A DNA stretch of 64,000 nt from Rhodobacterales bacterium LSUCC0387 (GCA_015689775.1 WVSR01000002.1:124001-188000); one strand, 5' to 3'; numbered from the stretch's first letter, positions 7,728 to 16,424 are shown. The notes: a model not told the origin generated them from the sequence alone. Translations and numbers: made by a program.

Positions 7728-9079
7728 TGCATGTTGATTTCGTGCATTGCGCGCAATCCAGCGTTGCGACCCAGTACCAGCGCTGTGATTAACCCGTTTC
7801 CAGAAGCATAACCCATAGCTCCCTTGGCCCCGCTTATCCCTGCCGCGGCACCTCCACCAGCGAACAGGTTTTTAATACTACTGCCGTCTTTACGCATTAC
7901 ACGTGCATGATTATCGACCTTCAGGCCACCTTGAGTATGAAATAGTCCAGGCTTCACCTGGACGATGGCATAAGGTGCTTGTAGAGGTGCCATTTCAAAC
8001 TTTTTACGACCATACAAATCATTTTCACTGCCTGTTGCCGCGTTGTTGTAAGCTCTAATGGTTTTTTCGAGTGACTTGGTCGGTAGGTTGGCTTTTTCGG
8101 CTAAACCTTCGAGAGAGTCCGACCATTTGACCGCCCCCATGTTCGACATTTCGGCATATTCCTCTTCAGCCAAGGCAATTGCGTGTATTCGCTTGTCGTA
8201 TATTGCCCAAGCAAATTCGCCTTGTTTGCGCACTTGTGCCGCGAATCCTGAGTAGCCATCGTCTTCGTTGCCAAACCGTTGACCGTTATTGCCAACCAAA
8301 ACCCCACCCTTTTCGATTGTCGTCCAGCTCAGCAATTGGCCTTGCGGGTAGGCGACGGCAGCATATCCTTGGTAGGCTGCCATGTTGCCGAGATCTGCCC
8401 CAAGAGATTGACCCCATTCAATGGCATCACCAGTGCTACCGGGTGCCCCAAAATACTCTACGTTAGCAATTTCCGGACAAAATCGTTGGACCAGCTCACG
8501 GTTTGCAGCAAAACCATTCGTCGCCAGTAGGACCTTTTCAGAGAAGATATCTACTCCCGCAACCACGGCTCCAATCACGTCTCCATCTTTATTTGTCAGA
8601 AGCTGCTCTGCCGCATTACCTACCGCTAGGGGAATATCACGTTCTTCCACAAATTTAAGCAAGTCATCTACCAAGTCTTGCCCGCGCCGCGACTTTGGTG
8701 CGTGCAATCTTTCGACTGAGTGTCCAATATGGCGATAGTCGGTGATTAGCTCCATTCGAGCGCCCAAATCATCAATCAGCCATTCGCACAAACGGCCGCA
8801 TTCATGCGCTATAAGTGACGTAATATTGTTGGCATCATGATCGCCCGCGACTGCTGTGAGATCAGATATCATCTGTTCAGGGCTGTCTTTTATGCCTGCG
8901 GCAACTTGAAAACGTGATCCAGCTCCTGGGATTGAACCCGTAGATAATGATGAGTTACCCCCCGGTGTTGCACGCTTTTCAATAATAGCTACGTTTCCGC
9001 CCGCGTCATGAGCAGATATGGCTGCTGCGAGCCCACATGCACCCGCACCGATGACTAAAAGATCCAAATGGTCACTCAT
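7724..9079 (-). CDS. FAD-dependent oxidoreductase, fumarate-reductase-like
   Basis: The 451-residue protein has an FAD-binding Rossmann motif (LLVIGAGACGLAAAISA), a GGNSSLSTG segment, a middle capping domain, and a C-terminal FAD loop (NLFAGGGAAAGISG). The stretch LFHTQGGLKVD near residue 380 corresponds to the substrate-site region of fumarate reductase flavoproteins and 3-ketosteroid dehydrogenases. It lacks a heme or FMN-binding domain and has no signal peptide, so it should be cytoplasmic. It overlaps the MmgE/PrpD genes on both sides (8 bp and 4 bp), indicating tight translational coupling. A paralogue sits in the divergon at 20891. It probably interconverts a saturated and an unsaturated carboxylate. 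Confidence 0.82.
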   Translation of the reverse strand: MSDHLDLLVIGAGACGLAAAISAHDAGGNVAIIEKRATPGGNSSLSTGSIPGAGSRFQVAAGIKDSPEQMISDLTAVAGDHDANNITSLIAHECGRLCEWLIDDLGARMELITDYRHIGHSVERLHAPKSRRGQDLVDDLLKFVEERDIPLAVGNAAEQLLTNKDGDVIGAVVAGVDIFSEKVLLATNGFAANRELVQRFCPEIANVEYFGAPGSTGDAIEWGQSLGADLGNMAAYQGYAAVAYPQGQLLSWTTIEKGGVLVGNNGQRFGNEDDGYSGFAAQVRKQGEFAWAIYDKRIHAIALAEEEYAEMSNMGAVKWSDSLEGLAEKANLPTKSLEKTIRAYNNAATGSENDLYGRKKFEMAPLQAPYAIVQVKPGLFHTQGGLKVDNHARVMRKDGSSIKNLFAGGGAAAGISGAKGAMGYASGNGLITALVLGRNAGLRAMHEINMQ

Positions 9080-10436
9080 CTTTTGTCATCCACGCGACAT
9101 TTTCTTTCCAACCCTTTGCAAGGACTTCTGGTTCTAATTCCAGTATCTTTTCTAGATATGCGAACATATTGGGGTATGGATCAGAGACGATATCTTTTAT
9201 TTTTTGACGTATTTCGTCTGGAGTGAATGGAAGATCTGGACCGCCTCGAGCGCTCATCACTTCGTGCGTCAACGTCCGCCCGTCTTTCAGTGTCCAAGTT
9301 ACTCGCGTGGGGCGATCGTTGGGCCATTCGGGAATTGGCTCGTAAGGTGACGTAGAGACTCTATGCCTCAATGAAACTACACTTGGCTCCGATAAGACTT
9401 CTGCCGAAAATGCCGCAAATCCGCCCTCGCGTTTTACAGCGGATGCCGCGGCGATATGTTGGATGGAGAACTTCCCAGCAATAGTCGTGGTAGGATCTGG
9501 ATTATCCATAACACGAGCTTTTTCATGCGTCTCAAGATGAATGGTTTGTATTTCTGACGGATCCGCTTGCTCGGCCAATTTAAGGTTAGCTTCAATCGTT
9601 GCATGGCCGTATTGGCAGCATGCAAAAACTTTATGGTATCCGTCAGATATGGCCCAACTTTGGCCTAACTCTGAACATAATTCATCTGCATTAGGTTTGG
9701 CGCCAAATGCGTCAGCATAAACATCGTGTAGTGCCGTTGGCAAACCAACTATGCCGTGACTGGCCCAGTCTACTGAACGCAAAGCGGTTTGCGCTGCTAT
9801 CCCTGGCCAGATATTTCGGCACAGAGAGCCCAAGATTGGATGCGTGTATGGGCCAGGAACAACCATGGTTGCTGCACTAGAAATAGCTCCAACGGTTATG
9901 CTCTGTTCAGTGCGGCGGAGAGCACAAACTGCTGCCGCCGCTCCCACTGCGGCGAGTGAGCCATGTGGATGCAGTACCAGATTAGGAAACGTAAAAGCCC
10001 GGGCCACACGGGCAACAGTTTCATAGCCAAGAACAAGAGCCCTGAGTAGGTCTTCAGTTGTGTGGTTTTCAGCTTCTGCTTCGGCTAGCAAAGCAGGCAA
10101 ACAATAAATGCCTGCATGGCATATGACGCGTCGATATCCTTCATCAAGCTCAGCCCAGTCTGACGCACATCCGTTCGCGAGAGCAGCAGAATAGCGATCT
10201 ATTTTTTGCCCTTTTCCGTTGAAAAGCGTTGCTTCTGGTTTTCCCGCACTTGCGGCGACGCCTTCTTGTAAAGATTGAAGTTCAGGTTCGTCGCGTGCTG
10301 CAACCATCGCCCCAATATCGTCAGAAAGAACCAATGAGGCTCGCTTTTGAACTGGAACGGGGATATCCTTCCAGTCTGTTGTTGATGTGAAAGCTACTAA
10401 TTTCTCTAAAGCACTCGCTACAGATTTAGCATGCAT
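9072..10436 (-). CDS. MmgE/PrpD family protein
   Basis: The 454-residue protein is the third MmgE/PrpD member of the block. It contains LVLSDDIGAMVAAR, CASDWAELDEGYRRVICHAG, HPHGSLAAVGAAAAV and KVFACCQYGHATIEA, the last corresponding to the CC(Y/H) signature of the family. ATG at 10434-10436 is chosen over an upstream in-frame codon because GGAGGTG lies 5 bases before it. The upstream isochorismatase-family gene ends at 10438, so the two are adjacent and probably co-translated. Sequence details (ELDEGYRR) resemble the paralogue at 1154 more than the one at 6378. Confidence 0.85.
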   Translation of the reverse strand: MHAKSVASALEKLVAFTSTTDWKDIPVPVQKRASLVLSDDIGAMVAARDEPELQSLQEGVAASAGKPEATLFNGKGQKIDRYSAALANGCASDWAELDEGYRRVICHAGIYCLPALLAEAEAENHTTEDLLRALVLGYETVARVARAFTFPNLVLHPHGSLAAVGAAAAVCALRRTEQSITVGAISSAATMVVPGPYTHPILGSLCRNIWPGIAAQTALRSVDWASHGIVGLPTALHDVYADAFGAKPNADELCSELGQSWAISDGYHKVFACCQYGHATIEANLKLAEQADPSEIQTIHLETHEKARVMDNPDPTTTIAGKFSIQHIAAASAVKREGGFAAFSAEVLSEPSVVSLRHRVSTSPYEPIPEWPNDRPTRVTWTLKDGRTLTHEVMSARGGPDLPFTPDEIRQKIKDIVSDPYPNMFAYLEKILELEPEVLAKGWKENVAWMTKDE

Positions 10437-10437
10437 T

Positions 10438-11118
10438 TCACACCTCCGTTTCAATGAGACTAATTATTTCGGAGGAAGTGTGAACGTCCGCATATTTAGC
10501 ATTCATGTCCCACAGGTTCACTGCATGCGAAGTTGGTGACCGGTCGTAAACAGCATCGTCAGGTACTAATACTTTAAAATTGTAAGCGAAAGCATCAGTT
10601 ACAGAACTCCTTATGCATCCGCTCGTGGTGCAACCTGTCACAACAAGAGTATCTACATTAAGATCGATTAAGTGGCTAACCAAAGGCGTGCCGAAGAATG
10701 CGCTTGGATGTTTTTTGGGTAATAGTATGTCGCCCGAAATTGGTGCAATTCCTTCAACAAATTCGTAGCCTTTTGCGTCAATTCCCATGATTGATGGAAT
10801 TTTCTCGGCTAGTCGCCCTCCATCAGTAGCTAGATTTTTTGGCGCAACGTGAGGGTATAAAATTGGAAACCCCCTATTTCGAAAAAGTGATACCAGCCGT
10901 TTGATATTCTCAACAGCGCTCCATCCTACATCACCGCAGGATGTTGGATACTCTTTAATAGCCTGCCAATAGGGTTTTGGCGTCGTTCCAATTGTGCGGT
11001 ACTGAACATCGATAATCAGCAGGGCAGGGCGTTTTCCTATGCTTCCTTGCCCCCCAAAACCTGCTTCTTTGTAACGCTTTTTTTCATCGTCGGTGATTAC
11101 TTGGTCCCAGGCTGCCAT
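10438..11118 (-). CDS. Isochorismatase-family amidohydrolase (N-carbamoylsarcosine amidase-like)
   Basis: The 226-residue protein has the full Asp-Lys-Cys triad of the isochorismatase-like cysteine hydrolases: ALLIIDVQYRT, LPKKHPSAFFGT and VVTGCTTSGCIRSS. The doubled TGCTTSGCIR motif is typical of the N-carbamoylsarcosine amidohydrolase and related carbamoyl/amide hydrolase branch. ATG at 11118 is preferred to the GTG at 11127 because GGAG lies 8 bases upstream of it. It is the first gene of a leftward operon with PrpD, flavoprotein, PrpD and the fusion gene. It likely hydrolyses a linear amide or carbamoyl intermediate and releases ammonia. Confidence 0.85.
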   Translation of the reverse strand: MAAWDQVITDDEKKRYKEAGFGGQGSIGKRPALLIIDVQYRTIGTTPKPYWQAIKEYPTSCGDVGWSAVENIKRLVSLFRNRGFPILYPHVAPKNLATDGGRLAEKIPSIMGIDAKGYEFVEGIAPISGDILLPKKHPSAFFGTPLVSHLIDLNVDTLVVTGCTTSGCIRSSVTDAFAYNFKVLVPDDAVYDRSPTSHAVNLWDMNAKYADVHTSSEIISLIETEV

Positions 11119-11159
11119 TGCACGCACTCCAAATTATTATAATAGGACTTAAGGCGAAG

Positions 11160-11186
11160 TTGACGGAACCGATTACATCATGTCAA
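11160..11186. promoter_or_regulatory. Spaced inverted repeat TTGAC-N17-GTCAA (site A)
   Basis: In the divergent gap between the isochorismatase gene (leftward) and the SnoaL gene (rightward), TTGAC at 11160-11164 is followed 17 bp later by GTCAA at 11182-11186. The same arrangement and spacing recurs at 16262-16288. It may be an operator or a pair of facing -35 boxes. Confidence 0.35.
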
Positions 11187-11277
11187 GTCACACACTTGCG
11201 GATGACATCTCGCTTGAAGAAAAAATTAAAACTGATTGATCCAAGACGATCACGATTAAGCAATGGAAGTTGTTGAT

Positions 11278-11664
11278 ATGAACAATGAGCAACAGATTAA
11301 TTTGGTTTTAAGATATTTTTCCGCGGTTGATAGAGAGGATAGTGATGCTCTTTTAGGTACGCTGACCAGTGATTGCTTATTTACGGTCGAAACACACGGA
11401 GTGCGATTGCGAGGACACGATGCAATAGAAGGTATGTTCCGCAGGTTATGGAATAGCCATGCTGCGGTTTTACATCATGAGTTTGAGTTCGTTTCAGATG
11501 CAGAGTCAAACCGCATTGCTGCGCGCTTTCAAGTGGATAACACCGAACACGATGGAAGCCACACATTGAAGTCAAACTGTAACTTTTTTGAGGTGCGGGA
11601 GGATAGGTTCTGCGCTGTTGCCGTGTATATGACAGGTGAAAATACGTTGGAATCCGCTCAATGA
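11278..11664 (+). CDS. SnoaL-like / NTF2-fold protein
   Basis: The protein of about 128 residues has the NTF2-like alpha+beta cone pattern: LRYFSAVDREDSDALLGTL helix, TVETHGVRLRGHDAIEGMF, then three beta strands ending in VAVYMTGENT. Such proteins act as isomerases, cyclases, dehydratases or non-catalytic subunits. An ATG at 11263 is in frame, but the ATG at 11278 fits better with GGAAG nearby. It starts a short rightward unit and its stop overlaps (ATGA) the start of a related but interrupted copy at 11661. Function is not assignable beyond the fold. Confidence 0.65.
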   Translation: MNNEQQINLVLRYFSAVDREDSDALLGTLTSDCLFTVETHGVRLRGHDAIEGMFRRLWNSHAAVLHHEFEFVSDAESNRIAARFQVDNTEHDGSHTLKSNCNFFEVREDRFCAVAVYMTGENTLESAQ

Positions 11665-12041
11665 CTTCAGGTGATTTGACTAAACTTTCTTAATCTTATT
11701 TTCATGCTTTAGACCATAAAAATTTAGTTAGTTTAGGTAACTTTTTAACCGATCAGTGCGCCTTGATAATTGAAACGCACGATTTGCGTTATAGTGGCAA
11801 GGCTGAAATATTGGAGCTGTTCAGAAGTCGCTGGGAAAATTCAAAAATAAGTGCAGTACATCATGAATTTAAATACATTGTTGATGTCCCCGCTAAGTGC
11901 ATCGTGACAACATTCAAGGTCACTTACTCTGGGCCTGAAGCCCCGCCTGTTAAGTCAAACGCTAATATTTTTCAGATCCAAAACGGCTTGATATCAACAA
12001 TTCAAATTTACATGGCTGGTGCGAACACAGTCCAATCGTAA
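11661..12041 (+). pseudogene. Second SnoaL-like gene, interrupted by an in-frame stop at codon 11
   Basis: Read from the ATG at 11661, which overlaps the stop of the preceding gene as ATGA, the frame gives a protein aligned along its length with the upstream SnoaL gene (SYFHALDHKN versus RYFSAVDRED, then TDQCALIIETHD versus TSDCLFTVETHG, then VHHEFKYIVD versus LHHEFEFVSD). Codon 11 is TAA at 11691-11693, so the product would stop after ten residues. Reinitiation at TTG 11763 would give only the last 92 residues, without the first helix. This is either a tandem-duplicate pseudogene or a sequencing error at one codon. The remaining frame is intact, suggesting a recent event. Confidence 0.7.
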
Positions 12042-12043
12042 GC

Positions 12044-12724
12044 TCAAGTATGTGAGAGTAGTTCCATTACTTCTTCGGTGCTACGTACTTTACCAAACAA
12101 ACGTTGAAAGTTGCGCATCGTATTGAGGTGGAGGTCCTTGTGTGTCGTCGCGCAAGCATCTTCCACGATGGTGACATCGTAACCTCTATCAGCAGCTTCC
12201 CGCGCAGTCGTTTCGACGCACATATTGGTCGAAACGCCAGTTACAAACAGAGCGTTGCACCCAAGCGTTCTTAAAAGATGATCTATCCCTGTAGATGCAA
12301 ATGCACCAATGGTGGTTTTTCTCACGATGTGATCATTTGGGGCTGGTTTTAGTTCATCTATAATTTCATGAGATCGCGACCCTATGAAATTTTTCATGTC
12401 TAGAAATAATTCACGCATGTGAACGGGAGCATCTCTGCAATCGGGCATCGCTGCGCCGATTGTGATGTAGATAATATGGCCGCTGGCTTTCCGAATGGTG
12501 TCTATTAGGCGTAAATTGTTTGGAATTACCAATTCATGAATGCGTTGAAAGCGCCAATCTGTAATTGTTAAACCTTCGCTTGTCATGCGCTGCGCTAGTG
12601 GTCCATCTCGATGCCCAGTCGCATATTGCATATCTACAATAAGCAACGCCGACTTCGTTGGTTCAATAGAACGCACATTGTTGTACGCTTGAATATAATC
12701 GGCAGTCTCGAGAACATCGGTCAT
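12044..12724 (-). CDS. Isochorismatase-family cysteine hydrolase
   Basis: The 226-residue protein has the complete triad: SALLIVDMQYATG (Asp), VRKTTIGAF (Lys) and TGVSTNMCVETTARE (Cys). The STNMCVETTAR form is that of nicotinamidase- and isochorismatase-like amidases, such as ureidoacrylate or maleamate amidohydrolases. Its ATG overlaps the stop of the AtuA-family gene by 4 bp, making it the last gene of the five-gene leftward operon from 16230. It converges on the broken SnoaL gene, whose stop lies 2 bp away. It probably removes an amide nitrogen from a linear intermediate; the precise substrate is unknown. Confidence 0.85.
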   Translation of the reverse strand: MTDVLETADYIQAYNNVRSIEPTKSALLIVDMQYATGHRDGPLAQRMTSEGLTITDWRFQRIHELVIPNNLRLIDTIRKASGHIIYITIGAAMPDCRDAPVHMRELFLDMKNFIGSRSHEIIDELKPAPNDHIVRKTTIGAFASTGIDHLLRTLGCNALFVTGVSTNMCVETTAREAADRGYDVTIVEDACATTHKDLHLNTMRNFQRLFGKVRSTEEVMELLSHT

Positions 12725-14124
12725 GTCTGATCTCCAATTTTTTCTAGTGTGACGGGAAATAGTTGCTCTAGAGCGCTCCAGTCATCTAATTCCAAGAGGT
12801 GGTATATTGAAAAAGTAAAAGCCTCACCCGCATCCAATTCAGGTGGAGTAATCGGAAATGCCAGATTGCCTCCAGTGGCCGACCTTCCAAGAAAACCGAA
12901 ATGCAACAATTGTTGTCTGAAAGTCGCCAAAACTAACTTAGCTTTTTCAGAATTTTCAGCGATACATTCACAGAGCAGAAAAATTTCTCGCGGCAAATTA
13001 ACTGGAGGATCAGGCCAATCTGTTACTCCGTCAATGCCGTAGTGCCGTATATTCAAACTCCACTCGCCGAATGGAATGAGTTCCCTGACAACCTCTTCAA
13101 CTCTATTTATGATATTTTTACTCTGCTTTATGAAATTGATGTCTGCATTTCCTGCGAGCATGACTGCCCGACTTCCCAGTTTTCGTGCGCCTTCTATTTT
13201 TATCCGGGGCTTGTCAGCGGCTTGCCAAGTTGCGCCTGATATTTTCACGCGCCTTTCGTCGATGGCTTCATATTTTGCATGTTTGAGGCATGCACGGCCC
13301 TCGGGTTCATGGATAAAGTAGGGATCAGATTGTTCGTAAAGTGCGTGGGCGGCTACCGATGTCGGAGTTGCGTGCATGGTTTCATTCATACTCTCGACCA
13401 CAAAACTGTCGCCGTCGAAAGTGGCTAGCATTGCATCACGCCCACCAGGTTCACAGCACAATGATGTACACTCAAGAATTTTCGCCATATGCACTGCGAC
13501 GCCGGTGGGGAAGCCTAACATCTTTGGTACCACTGCAAATGGTGCTGTATCGCATGCTCTTCCAGCTAAAATGACGTCTGCTCCTAACTTTAATGCGCGT
13601 TCGAACGGTCCCATACCTGCTTGGCCGACAATTACTTCTGTTTGTTTGAGTGTGTTTTCATCCAAGTCAATTGGACCAATGGGCGTAAGTTTTTGATTTA
13701 CTAGTGAGCGTTCAACTAGATCATGTGGGATAACGGAGCGGATAATACCGAGTTTAAAATGGAGTTTATCTTCGACGGCAATTTCTTTCAAAATTTTAAG
13801 CACCACGTCTAGATGAACGTCTGCGCCTGCAGTCCCTGCGCTTCCGATTAATAAGGGAACGCCCAGCTGTTGCGCTCCATTAAGAATCAACCGCATATCG
13901 GAACGCACTAAATCTTCGGGAGCTGCAATTTTATTGGTTGCTAAGTATGTTGGTCCTGGATCAACAGATCCCATGTCTGCCGCGATAACATGTGGTTTGG
14001 ATTTGATCCCGCGTTCAAAGCTTTTCTTTGGAATTCCAAAGCCAAGTTGTCCTGAAGCAGATAATATCCTTAATGGACCGTGGTTCTGTTCCCGTAATTT
14101 AAGCAGCCGTTCAAGCGCGCTCAT
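12721..14124 (-). CDS. AtuA-family (DUF1446) protein
   Basis: The 467-residue protein matches the acyclic-terpene-utilisation AtuA/DUF1446 family. Landmarks are ILSASGQLGFGIP at the N-terminus, VIAADMGSVDPGPTYLA, LIGSAGTAGADVHLD near residue 95, VILAGRACDTAPFAVVPK near 205 and SLCCEPGGRDAML near 240. The biochemical function of the family is not established. Four-base overlaps with the DUF4387 gene and the isochorismatase gene indicate strict co-translation. DUF4387 genes commonly neighbour such proteins, to my knowledge, so the two products probably form one enzyme. The context suggests work on a carboxylate or its CoA ester, but this is inference. Confidence 0.82.
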   Translation of the reverse strand: MSALERLLKLREQNHGPLRILSASGQLGFGIPKKSFERGIKSKPHVIAADMGSVDPGPTYLATNKIAAPEDLVRSDMRLILNGAQQLGVPLLIGSAGTAGADVHLDVVLKILKEIAVEDKLHFKLGIIRSVIPHDLVERSLVNQKLTPIGPIDLDENTLKQTEVIVGQAGMGPFERALKLGADVILAGRACDTAPFAVVPKMLGFPTGVAVHMAKILECTSLCCEPGGRDAMLATFDGDSFVVESMNETMHATPTSVAAHALYEQSDPYFIHEPEGRACLKHAKYEAIDERRVKISGATWQAADKPRIKIEGARKLGSRAVMLAGNADINFIKQSKNIINRVEEVVRELIPFGEWSLNIRHYGIDGVTDWPDPPVNLPREIFLLCECIAENSEKAKLVLATFRQQLLHFGFLGRSATGGNLAFPITPPELDAGEAFTFSIYHLLELDDWSALEQLFPVTLEKIGDQT

Positions 14125-14423
14125 ATTAAAAGCCCCAAAAGTGGTCCATGCTGTTGACTGCCGTACACATCACGGTCACCTGGTGAACCGGCTATAATCT
14201 CACGCCTAAGGACTATCTTTATGGCTAAAGCAGTTTGATATGGAATGATTTCTACGTCAGCGATTTTACAGCCATACCTCTGGCAAACAGAATTTGGCGT
14301 TAGTGATGACAGGCCTAGAACAAATTCTTCATCAGTATCAAACAAAACATCTATTGTTAGCAGTGTGGGGCCTGCGTTTTTTGAACGGATAATTTTGGCG
14401 ACATCTGCCAAACTCCTTTTCAT
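14121..14423 (-). CDS. DUF4387 family protein
   Basis: The 100-residue protein has the DUF4387 signature: LADVAKIIRSKNAGP at the start and GSPGDRDVYGSQQHGPLL at the end, with ALAIKIVLRR between. The start is taken at ATG 14423 because GGGGGTGG precedes it and it overlaps the upstream stop as ATGA; an in-frame extension to 14480 lies inside the deacetylase gene and does not look like family sequence. Function is unknown. Tight coupling to AtuA suggests a partner subunit. Confidence 0.82.
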   Translation of the reverse strand: MKRSLADVAKIIRSKNAGPTLLTIDVLFDTDEEFVLGLSSLTPNSVCQRYGCKIADVEIIPYQTALAIKIVLRREIIAGSPGDRDVYGSQQHGPLLGLLI

Positions 14424-15319
14424 GTCCACCCCCACAAGTGTCTCACATGATTTGATACTTCGCCCGCAGTGGCTTTCCATATCCCGTCTATATTCATTAA
14501 GTTTTGAAGCGCCATTTTAAGATACCTAATCCTATGTGGCTGTCCTATCACCCAGGGGTGCAGAGATAAAACGAATGAACGGCCGCCTTCTTTTGCGAGG
14601 CTGATTGCAGCTTCATTAACTAAATCGGGATACCTGTCGTTTGGCACTTTACGCAGCCATAGCGCCGTAACATCATCCCATTCCATTTGGTTCGGTATAG
14701 ATAGGATAGGAGGTTTCGTAGTCATCGGATATGGTTGATCATCATTCGGCCAATCAAGGATGTATTGATATCCCGCGTGGCTTAATAAATGCGGGGTCCT
14801 ATCGCTTTCACCACTGTCTGGGCCCAACCAGCCGATCGGCTTTATGCCTAAAACTCTTTTAAATGTGTCAGTGGTACGAGTTATTGCCGCGCGTTCTTCT
14901 TCTTCATTCATCGCTGAAGACAGCATTCGTGTCTGTGCTTCACCGTGTGCCACAAATTCATATCCTCGGCCTCGGAATTCATTAACAAGTTCAGGGTAAC
15001 GCAATAACGCCAATGAATTTGCAGCTACTGAGACCCTCATTCTGAAAGCGTCGAGTAATTTAAGAATTCGGAAAACGCCTACTCTGTTGCCATATTCTCT
15101 TTGAGTAAATGGTCTATATTCTGGGAAGTAGAAGCCATATTCCCCCGTAAATCTATTGTCCCTTATCGCTTGATCAGGTGGCTGCAACTCCCAATATTCC
15201 AAGTGTAGAAGGACTGTGACTGCAAGTTTTTTGTTGCACGGCCAGTCAAGAGGCGGCCTACCCGTGATAGGTGAAAACTCGTAAATATCATGATCCATTC
15301 CTCTACGGGGATTTGTCAT
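14420..15319 (-). CDS. Polysaccharide-deacetylase-fold hydrolase, allantoinase (PuuE)-like, copy 2
   Basis: The 299-residue protein belongs to the NodB/polysaccharide deacetylase fold, in the branch with metal-independent allantoinase PuuE. Visible parts are LAVTVLLHLEYWE where canonical deacetylases have the metal aspartates, YGNRVGVFRILKLLD, YEFVAHGEAQTR near residue 123 and FVLSLHPWVIGQPHRI near the C-terminus. It lacks a signal peptide, so a cytoplasmic small-molecule amidase role is more likely than cell-wall deacetylation. It overlaps its neighbour at 15316 by 4 bp. Together the pair could form a heteromer or act on successive amide bonds. Confidence 0.78.
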   Translation of the reverse strand: MTNPRRGMDHDIYEFSPITGRPPLDWPCNKKLAVTVLLHLEYWELQPPDQAIRDNRFTGEYGFYFPEYRPFTQREYGNRVGVFRILKLLDAFRMRVSVAANSLALLRYPELVNEFRGRGYEFVAHGEAQTRMLSSAMNEEEERAAITRTTDTFKRVLGIKPIGWLGPDSGESDRTPHLLSHAGYQYILDWPNDDQPYPMTTKPPILSIPNQMEWDDVTALWLRKVPNDRYPDLVNEAAISLAKEGGRSFVLSLHPWVIGQPHRIRYLKMALQNLMNIDGIWKATAGEVSNHVRHLWGWT

Positions 15320-16230
15320 GATGCTTCTCTAGCTTTGTGCCATGCGATGTGATCAGCACAATTTCCTAGGTACCAATCAGCAATTTCATCACCAGTGGCG
15401 ATCCAAACTTTGTCATGCTCTTTGATGTACTCTAACAACCGTGCGAGATGCCCGATACGATGTGGTTGGCCCATCATGTACGGATGCAAAGCAAGGCATA
15501 AAACTTGCCCACCTTCGTCGTACAATGTATCGAAAGCGTCTTTAGCAAATGTGTAATAATCTAACGCCTCAAATTGCTGGCGATGTAAGATTGAGTCATT
15601 GTAATCCATTGAATACGGAATTGTGATCAAAGAGCCCGTTCTGACCCTTAGGGGAAGGGGCTGGTCATCATGGTGCCAATCGCAGTAATAAGTGATCCCG
15701 GCGTCAGCGATGAGATCAGGCGTGTTCAGCGTGTAGGATGCCGCTGGTGAGAACCAGCCGCGTAGTTTTTTTCCGGTGAGTTCACCGTACAAAGTGACTG
15801 CTTCTTCAATTTCCGCTCTTTCCTCATATTCTGACATGTCCCAATGGTAACGGGTATTATACATCCCATGGCACATGATGGACCAGTTTCGTACTTCCAT
15901 AGCCTTGAAAATCTCAGGGTAATGGACCCAATTTGCCATTGATAATGAGACTGTTGCCCGTATTTCCAAACGGTCAAAAAGGTCAAACATGCGCCAAATT
16001 CCAACCCGGTTTCCGTAGTCTCTTGTGCCATATCCAATTATGTCTGGGTGCTTCATTCGCGGCCATGGGTCTCGCTTTTTGGACGGTCTCGGTAAGAATT
16101 CATAGTGCTCTACATTTGGCACTACCCAGATGGCTATTTTTGCATCATTTGGCCATTTAAGTTGCGGCCTTTCGGATATTGGAGAAAAAGGAGCTCTGTC
16201 TGCCGGATCGAAGTCGAACTCACGCAACAT
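15316..16230 (-). CDS. Polysaccharide-deacetylase-fold hydrolase, allantoinase (PuuE)-like, copy 1
   Basis: The 304-residue protein is a diverged relative of the product of the next gene. It has IAIWVVPNVEHYEFLP, RDYGNRVGIWRMFDLFD, WSIMCHGMYNTRYHW near residue 119, GWFSPAAS and VLCLALHPYMMGQPHRI. The CHG...HPYMxGQPHR pattern is that of allantoinase-like and cyclic-imide-like deacetylase-fold enzymes. It has no signal peptide. It is the first gene of the five-gene leftward operon ending at 12044 and is divergent from the MFS gene. Site B (16262-16288) lies just upstream. Confidence 0.78.
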   Translation of the reverse strand: MLREFDFDPADRAPFSPISERPQLKWPNDAKIAIWVVPNVEHYEFLPRPSKKRDPWPRMKHPDIIGYGTRDYGNRVGIWRMFDLFDRLEIRATVSLSMANWVHYPEIFKAMEVRNWSIMCHGMYNTRYHWDMSEYEERAEIEEAVTLYGELTGKKLRGWFSPAASYTLNTPDLIADAGITYYCDWHHDDQPLPLRVRTGSLITIPYSMDYNDSILHRQQFEALDYYTFAKDAFDTLYDEGGQVLCLALHPYMMGQPHRIGHLARLLEYIKEHDKVWIATGDEIADWYLGNCADHIAWHKAREAS

Positions 16231-16261
16231 GCCTCTACTCCCTAAGCAAAATTGATTATAG

Positions 16262-16288
16262 TTGACGCTAATGAGTATTCACTGTCAA
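16262..16288. promoter_or_regulatory. Spaced inverted repeat TTGAC-N17-GTCAA (site B)
   Basis: TTGAC at 16262-16266 and GTCAA at 16284-16288 are 17 bp apart, in the divergent gap between the deacetylase operon and the MFS gene. It matches site A at 11160-11186 in arms, spacing and 7 of the 17 spacer bases. Confidence 0.35.
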
Positions 16289-16424
16289 ACAATCTAATCC
16301 GCTGCATCCAACGCCCACAGCGAAGGCAGATATTAGGGTGACGCTACAATAATAACTTTACGAGGATGATATCCAAAACCTAGATTTTACTAGTCGCTAT
16401 GGGAAGTGGATTGTACTAGCCGGG

